Below are positions 58,361 through 64,000 of a stretch of 64,000 bases of DNA, piece after piece. Source of the DNA: Rhineura floridana (Eukaryota > Chordata > Lepidosauria > Squamata > Rhineuridae). Position numbers and translations under genes: made by a program. The number at the start of each line of letters is the position of its first letter. Positions within the stretch are counted from its first letter, which is position 1. The stretch spans positions 9,207,001-9,271,000 of the forward strand of contig NC_084495.1 of the NCBI RefSeq assembly GCF_030035675.1, written 5' to 3'. Under the pieces are notes generated by a model, which worked only from the letters and a program-made list of their open reading frames with translations, was not told the origin of the DNA and did no database searches.

Positions 58361-59080
58361 TTGATCTTTCTCTCTCCCCCCCCCCATCTCCCATGCTTGG
58401 TTTAACTTCTACCTACTTTCAAGTATAGCTGATCCTCAGTATGCTTTTGTCCAAGATTTTAGCTGCCTGTAGTAACACTCGTACCTCGATCAGCATTGGG
58501 GATCTAATAATGGGCTGAAGCAAGCCAGGATTATACTATCACAGACTGGTTGATGCTTCTCCGATGAAGTGGGTAGGGAATGATTTGCAGGGTGAAGTGA
58601 TGGCCAGAAAGGCTTAATCCCTAATTTGCTTGCTGTCTTTCATCAGCCACAACTCTGGACAGGTTGGATTTTTAAAAAACAAAAAACCATATATTTAAAT
58701 GTTTATATGCTTTCAATCTTCCTCAACTTGGTTTTCAAAAGAAATCCTAAATCCAATAGAAACCAACATACTACTGCAGGGATAGCCAACATGGTGCCCT
58801 CCAGATATTATTGGACTACAACTCCCATCATCCCTGACCAATGACAACATCAAAAGGGCATCATGTGAGCTACCTTGATAGTTTTAAAGACAAAACTATG
58901 ACTATTTAAGCAACAATGAGTTATAAAGGCTTTCCTGTGTGAGAAAGAACTCTGTGTGTGTGTGTGGGGGGGAGACAATCTGTCTTCTGAGATTAAGTAT
59001 TAATATAAATGGTAGAACAAATTGGTCACAAATGGGTTTTATAATTGTGAGCTTTCTTCTGAGTATGGCAACTGCCAGGT
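58360..59080. other. Intergenic, one palindromic MITE
   Basis: 58775-58875 is a MITE ('ttggactacaactcccatca'). The rest is unassigned. Confidence 0.4.
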
Positions 59081-59630
59081 GTCGGGGAGTAGTAGTCCAG
59101 GGTCTCGACTGTCTTAGATCCCTTACTTTTTTTGAGAGCCAGGTCCCAGCAAGGTCCCTATGTGTCCAGCATCATATGAGCCAAACACCACAAAAGGGGA
59201 GTTAGCCACTGAGAAGAGTGTTCTAACTTGCTTCCTGGTCCTTTCCCCTGATTGGAGCCAGTCAGAATGAAAGGAGTTCCTATTAGTTCCTACTTCTAAA
59301 AGCCAAGTTGTGGAAAGTGACAATTCTGTAATTGCAGAAGAAGAGACAGTGAATTCTGATGATAGCATCCCATCTACATCATCAAGCAGTTTGGTAGCAG
59401 CAGGAGATGAATGTGCAGACGCTGAATTCAGAAATTCAAGCAAAATCTCTGGCAGTGAGAAAGGACAGTCAAATGGTGACAGTGACAGAGAAGCAGAAAG
59501 CTCTATTCAAACCTGATCAGGTTATTCTATAATCTTAGAAGGTTGTATAATCTTAGAAGGGGGCATGGCTGTGACCATCATGAAGGGACCCTGCACTTCT
59601 GAATTTGTCACTACACTACTGGTAAGATCA
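59080..59630 (+). mobile_element. hAT-like element with residual open frame
   Basis: From 'ggagtagtagtccagggtct' to 'gaatttgtcactacactact'. An internal frame (59310-59516) encodes SDNSVIAEEETVNSDDSIPS and SKISGSEKGQSNGDSDREAE, ending in TGA. The copy at 52.3 kb retains the same frame over much of this. Possibly the acidic N-terminal region of a transposase; the catalytic part is absent. Confidence 0.55.
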
Positions 59631-59734
59631 AAACCAATAGGTTCAAACTGCCAGACAAACTATTTAGACTAAACATTAAGAACGTCATGATAACACCAGC
59701 TACTTGATATGAATCAGGCTGCCTCTGAAGCTGA

Positions 59735-59850
59735 GAGTAGAAGTGTTGCTGAACTACAACTCCCATCTTCCCTGTGCATTGGCTATAATTGCTAGGGCCG
59801 ATGGGAGTTGTAGTTTAGCAACATCTGAAAGGCCAAAGGTTCACCCACTC
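59735..59850. mobile_element. Palindromic MITE
   Basis: 'gttgctgaactacaactccc' and its mirror 'gggagttgtagtttagcaac'. Confidence 0.75.
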
Positions 59851-60091
59851 CTGGTGTAAAAGAAGCTGCAACTGCTGCTTCTCTGCTCAGTACTGCCCTT
59901 CAGAAGTTCCTCTGGTGACAGTTGGAGCTGAGTTAGAGTATTTATTGAACAAGCTGTACATACTGCTTAATCATCTAAAACTTTTTTGGCAGTTTACATA
60001 AAGCAGTATAAAATATGCATGTGCATGTCTACTTGGAAGGAAGCCCCATCAAATTCAATGAGGCTTTTGTTGTTATGTGCCTTCAAGTGGA

Positions 60092-60535
60092 TGTTGGAAG
60101 TAGGGCAAGAGCAACTCCTGTTTTGTTCTTTTGTTTATATTCCAGAAGGGAGATAGAGTTGGGGTCCTCCAGATGGATAGGCTTAACTACCTTTACCTGT
60201 GATGCTCTGACTGACTTCCGCCCTTTCCTCTCTTCTCTTCTCTGACTGTCCCAGAGAGAGGAGACACATTTGTCTCTGCTCTCTCTCTCCTGAGCCATGA
60301 GGGTAACTCCCAAGCCTGGACATTGCGCCTCCAACTTAGTTAGAACTAGGTATGCCTTTCTATCTACTATGCATTTCTATAAATAAATTAGCTTTTCTTA
60401 TTTTATTAAAGTCTCAGTGATCTCAGTGCAGGGTAAAAGCCTGCTTCCTTAGGTAAACACACACACACTGGCACATACACATTTCAGACCACTGTTACTC
60501 TCTGCTTAACTAATATACAAATTTACACCACAACA
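60092..60535 (+). mobile_element. Solo-LTR-like fossil, best-defined copy
   Basis: 444 bp starting TGTTG and ending CAACA (short inverted ends, TG...CA), with AAATAAA in the middle and 'gtctcagtgatctcagtgca' after it. No internal region is attached. Family name unknown; several diverged copies here imply moderate age. Confidence 0.68.
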
Positions 60536-60659
60536 TCAGCAACCTCCAATAGCATTTGTTTACTCATTGGTAAATATGTATATGACTGAAACCCCAGTTT
60601 TAGGAATTCTGAGCTCAGATTCTGAGATGTGAATTCCAAGTCTTGCCAGGAAACTGTGC

Positions 60660-61215
60660 CTAGGATTGCAGCCATAAAGCTATTCATATTTACTCAGAGG
60701 TAATGCATAGCAACTCCCAAGTAAACGTAAGTCCAGGAGCCCAGTCCCAATGTTCATTGGGAGTATATACTCTATCAATCACTGGAGGGCAGCCTGGAGA
60801 CACCATCTTATGAAGTGGTCAATTCTGCCCATGGCAGAATCTGGCCTTTACCCTTTGGAACTCCCTCCCACTACATATCAGACCGGTGCCATCTCTATTG
60901 TCTTTTTGGCACCTCTTGAAGACTTTCTTATTTCAACAAGTCTTCTAAATGGAGTTTTGTTGGACTTGAAATTGTTTTTATATATGCAATTATGTTAACT
61001 GCTTTTTACATATGCAATTGTCATATATATATGAAATTGCTTCCAGAGGCTTCATAGAAAGCTATTCAGAAATGAAACAAAATAAATAAGATCAACAAAT
61101 GTCAGTTGAGCGCTTGCTCCCATGTGGGATATGCATACTTACTTTTGAGTAATGCCCTTTGAACAAAATGAGACTTACTTCTGAGGAAACCTGAATCCAA
61201 CCAGACTTACTTAGG
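60660..61215. repeat. 'taagcc' repeats and LINE tail
   Basis: 60660-60740 and 61125-61215 are copies of the 11.7 kb repeat. 60840-61085 matches an L2-type 3' end ('ctttggaactccctccca'). Confidence 0.5.
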
Positions 61216-61380
61216 AGCTGGTGGCAGTTGCTTCTGTGTAAAAGATACTATCTGGATGTTAGCAACCCTACACATCAGGGCCGCCAATCTTGCCAACTGT
61301 GAACTGCCCGTTTGGAACAGGAGGCCTTTTGACCCATTCCTGATGAGGGAAAGGAGAATGGCCAGAGGCTGTATCAGTGT

Positions 61381-61480
61381 GGATTGGGGCCAGTCCAGCT
61401 GAGACGAGTTATGTTTGTCGGTTCGGAACAGAGGAGAATTTTCGTGTGTGTATGTGTGGATATAAAGGATGATTGGCAGA
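61381..61480 (+). promoter_or_regulatory. Promoter of Shisa-like gene E
   Basis: GGATTGGGGCCAGTCCAGCT at 61381-61400. TATAAA at 61461-61466 in GGATATAAAGGATGATTGGC. ATG is 164 bp after the TATA. The distance between the two boxes is longest here (about 78 bp). Confidence 0.75.
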
Positions 61481-61624
61481 GTCTGCATATAAGTTTGGCT
61501 CCTCGCATCCACACGTTTATTCGACGGGGAGGGCTGCAGTAACCAGCGAAGCGCATTAGGTGAGGGCTTAGAAAACCGGCCGCGCAGCACCCCGACCTAG
61601 CCCCTGTCTAGAAAAGAGTGCATT

Positions 61625-61922
61625 ATGAGGATAGTTCTGTGCGTCCTTCTTTTGCTGTCAGCTCGGGGAAACGTCTCCACTGCGGGCGAATTGTGCCGCG
61701 GCTGGGCGAAAGGGACGCAGTCGCGAGTCAAGCCCTTTCGGTGTCCTGAGCGGCCCGAGCGTGCGGACGCCAAATTCTGTTGCGGCAATTGCACCCTGCC
61801 CTTCTGCTGCTCCTCGGGAAAGGCCCGCCTCGACCAGCGACTGTGCTGTACTGACCGACAGCTGGAGGCAGCCATCAGAGCTGTGAGAGTGAAAAAGGTC
61901 ACAGGGTCCCAGCCCACAATAC
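61625..61922 (+). CDS. Shisa-like protein E, first exon (gene continues beyond window)
   Basis: ATG at 61625; 99 codons plus one base, donor GTAAGA at 61923 (phase 1 as in the other copies). Residues 1-20 form a signal peptide (MRIVLCVLLLLSARG). Then CRGW, FRCPERPERADAKFCCGNC, LPFCCSSGKARLDQ and RLCCTDRQLEAA. All eight Shisa-type cysteines are present, plus one extra at RLCC. GELCRGW and the CC-TDRQ end resemble SHISA2 (GEYCHGW, DNDRQ) more than the other copies do. No transmembrane exon is found in 62-64 kb, so exon 2 should lie to the right. Confidence 0.78.
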
Positions 61923-62376
61923 GTAAGAGGACTTCATTCACTCCTGGTGGATTGGAGAGGCCCTTCACCCGGTCCCCCACACTCTGCCCCTGAGACGTAA
62001 GAGGAAAGGGCTCCTGCACCTTTAACAGCTGCCTAGAAGAGAGCATTTAGCAGGTGTAGTTTGTCTGACTAACTAAACGCAACCCACGCCTGCTGAAATC
62101 CTTTTTTTCTATGCAGCTATTAAAAATATAGAAGTCCCGTTCTGGTCTGCATCTAGCTCCCCTACCCCGTCCCCTCCATCCATTTTGTTTATTTTCCCAA
62201 TTTCCTTAGACAACTTTCCCCTTTAGGTCTATATTTAAAAGCACAACTGGTGCTTTTCTTGAGAGGTCTGATGGTGCTTGAATCTCTCTCCCAAATCCCA
62301 GGCACCCCGGTGGGGACAGCCAATGTGGTGTCAGGCCACAGGTAGCCTAGCAGTTCAAGGGGGGGGGGTTTACTAA

Positions 62377-62980
62377 CGTTGGAAGATGTGGTTCAACTCG
62401 AACTGGTGGGTTGGGACTGCATGGGGTTTAAAAGGGTAGATAGAGAGGAGACCTCCTGGTCACTAGGCTATACCTATCCTTGGATCTGCTGACCCTTCCT
62501 GTTAGACTGATATTATCAGGATGTTGGTAAGAGGAAAAGAAGGGGGGAACCCCAAAATGCTAGAAAAATATATTTTATTTATAATCCAAATGCTTGGATT
62601 TGGGCTTGGATTATAAAGAAAAAATATTTTTCTAGCATTTTGGGGTTCCCCCCTTCTTTTCCTCTTCTCTGGTTTCAGATGCTAGCCACTTTTAGCTGTT
62701 GGTTCAAGGAAGTTGACCACATCTTCCAGCTTCTTCTTCATTCTCTTGAGAGAGAGAGAGAAGACAGCTTCTCTTCTCTGTCTGTCTCCTCACAGCATGA
62801 GGGCAAACACTAGGCTCAGTGTTTGCATCTCCAACTTAGCTAGCTAGCTAGATGTAGAACTCTTTCCTATCAAGTATGTACTTCCAGAATAAAGTAGTTA
62901 TTTCTTATTTTAAAGCTTAAAGTCTCTGTCTGACTAATTTGCAGGGAAGGTGTAATCTCTAGCAAAGATTCAAACACACA
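62377..62980 (+). mobile_element. LTR-like fossil carrying a fold-back insertion
   Basis: The forward partner of 63310-63736: 'gttcaactcgaactggtggg', 'agggcaaacactaggctcag', 'cagaataaagtagttatttc', 'gcaaagattcaaacacaca'. It is interrupted by the palindrome at 62529-62666. Confidence 0.6.
62529..62666. repeat. 138-bp near-perfect palindrome
   Basis: Arms 62529-62589 and 62606-62666 are reverse complements with only two mismatches in 61 by eye, around a 16-base loop. Arm ends: AAGAGGAAAAGAAGG and CCTTCTTTTCCTCTT. Confidence 0.88.
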
Positions 62981-63154
62981 AAGCTCACTCAGATGCTCAA
63001 GTGCCTAATTTTGCTACTCTGCAACAGCCAAAAAGTAGTGGGGGGAAGAATGTTTTTCTGTAATAAATTTCATTATTTATTTAGTTTTTCCAATTGGGGG
63101 CAGAAAAAATTTCAGGCGGCAGGCTCCCCTACCCCCCTGCCTATGGGCCTGTGT

Positions 63155-63270
63155 GTGCCTTCCAGATGTTGCTGGACTCCAGCCCCCATCAGCCCCAGCC
63201 AGCAGCATGGCCAGTGGTCACAGGGAATGGGAGTGGCAGAGCAGCAGCATCTGGAGGGCACCACTTGTTG
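63155..63270. mobile_element. Palindromic MITE
   Basis: 'gccttccagatgttgctgga', 'cccatcagccccagccagca', then mirrored 'gcagcagcatctggagggca'. Confidence 0.65.
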
Positions 63271-63309
63271 CAGAGTGGCAAAATTGGGAATGAAGAGACT
63301 GCGTGAGCC

Positions 63310-63736
63310 TTTAGGTGCATTTGAATCTTTGCTAAAGATTACACCTTCCCTGCAAATTAGTCAGACAGACTTTAAGCTTTAAAATAAGAAATAACTACTT
63401 TATTCTGGAAGTACATACTTGATAGGAAAGAGTTCTACATCTAGCTAACTAGCTAAGTTGGAGATGCAAACACTAAGCCTAGTGTTTGCCCTCATGCTTG
63501 GAGGAGAGGGAGAGACAAAGAGAAGATGTCTGCTCTCCCTCTCAAGAGAAAGAAGAAGGAAGGAGGAAGGAGATGTGGTCAGCATCCCATGCATATCAGT
63601 CTAGCAGGAAGGGAGAGACAGCAGGAGATCAAAGGACAGGTATAAGCCTAGCAACCAGGAGGTCTCCTCTCTAGCTACCCTTTTTAACCTCATGCAGCCT
63701 CAACCCACAAGTTGGAGTTGAACTACATATCCCAAC
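63310..63736 (-). mobile_element. LTR-like fossil, reverse
   Basis: In reverse it begins TGTTGGGATATGTAG and runs through 'gagggcaaacactaggctta' and 'cagaataaagtagttatttc'. It forms an inverted pair with 62377-62980. No internal coding part. Confidence 0.65.
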
Positions 63737-63774
63737 ACCACTTAGGCTACCTCAAGGTTGGACTGAGTTCTAAC

Positions 63775-63950
63775 ATCCACTGAGCCATAAGACTTTCTAG
63801 GTGGTGACGCTGGACTTATCATCACCTTTCAGCTTAATCTACCTCACAGAGTTGTTGGGAAGATAAAATGGGGTGATGTGATGTACCCTGTCTTGTGCTC
63901 CTTGGACAAAAGGCAGGACATGAATGGCATTATATATGAATAGTAAAATA
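63775..63950 (+). mobile_element. SINE tail
   Basis: 'ctacctcacagagttgttgg' and 'tgctccttggacaaaaggca' match the body of the 11.5 kb SINE. 63950-64000 shows nothing. Confidence 0.5.
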
Positions 63951-64000
63951 AGGAAGTAGACTTGATAGGAAATCTGAATCCCATCTCCTTGTGGTTGGAA

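Noticed and set aside
1-64000. CRISPR array or bacterial operons
   Set aside because: Tandem repeats here are minisatellites and transposons; the sequence is vertebrate.

Overview
The window is vertebrate genomic DNA, almost certainly from a squamate reptile (probably a lizard). The evidence is the repeat content: Sauria-type tRNA SINEs whose 3' tails match BovB, BovB/RTE LINEs, CR1 LINEs ending in ATTCTATG repeats, L2-type LINEs, an L1, and many copies of a short palindromic element carrying 'aactcccatcagcccc'. Genes have introns, TATA boxes, GT/AG splice sites and AATAAA signals. Nothing prokaryotic is present.

The host-gene content is one tandem family on the + strand. Four first exons (A near 13.4 kb, B near 32.5 kb, D near 51.7 kb, E near 61.6 kb) each encode a signal peptide and a Shisa-type cysteine-rich ectodomain (CPERxDGADAKFCCGTC, then YCCSS.EARLDQQRC), closest from memory to the SHISA2/SHISA3 ectodomain. 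Each ends in a phase-1 GT donor. Second exons (A 15.5 kb, B 38.2 kb, D 56.3 kb) encode one transmembrane helix and a cytosolic tail; a fourth tail exon (C, 42.7 kb) has no visible first exon or transmembrane segment. All four first exons share a promoter: a GGATYGGGGCCAG-like box 60-78 bp upstream of a TATA box that lies 159-167 bp before the start codon. All four tail copies share a conserved block at the end of the 3' UTR. D looks intact (about 227 aa). A is open but has ACG where the others have ATG, and has lost two core cysteines. B has an arginine-rich coding minisatellite and a stop before its PPxY motifs. C is a tail-only fragment. E runs off the right edge.

Layout: 1-3.9 kb holds two copies of an unrecognised unit of about 1.1 kb that resembles a terminal exon plus 3' UTR. 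4-13 kb is mostly LINEs, including a CR1 nested inside a BovB that also carries a SINE. 13.1-16.8 kb is gene A. 17-32 kb is a transposon block: a 1.3 kb element with 260-bp inverted ends, a 5.4 kb degraded tyrosine-recombinase-retrotransposon-like fossil with an SGNH-hydrolase remnant, and a full-length 5.7 kb L1 with a 15-bp target-site duplication. 32.2-39.6 kb is gene B, 42.7-44.4 kb tail C, 51.4-58.4 kb gene D and 61.4 kb onward gene E. Between and inside them lie solo-LTR-like fossils, hAT-like elements, palindromic MITEs and SINEs.

The most interesting system is this cluster of Shisa-like single-pass membrane proteins. Its copies keep a common promoter and 3' UTR while ectodomain cysteines, the splice acceptor and the cytosolic PPxY tail diverge. 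By analogy with Shisa proteins they may act in the secretory pathway or on receptor trafficking, with PPxY motifs recruiting WW-domain ubiquitin ligases. That function is inferred.
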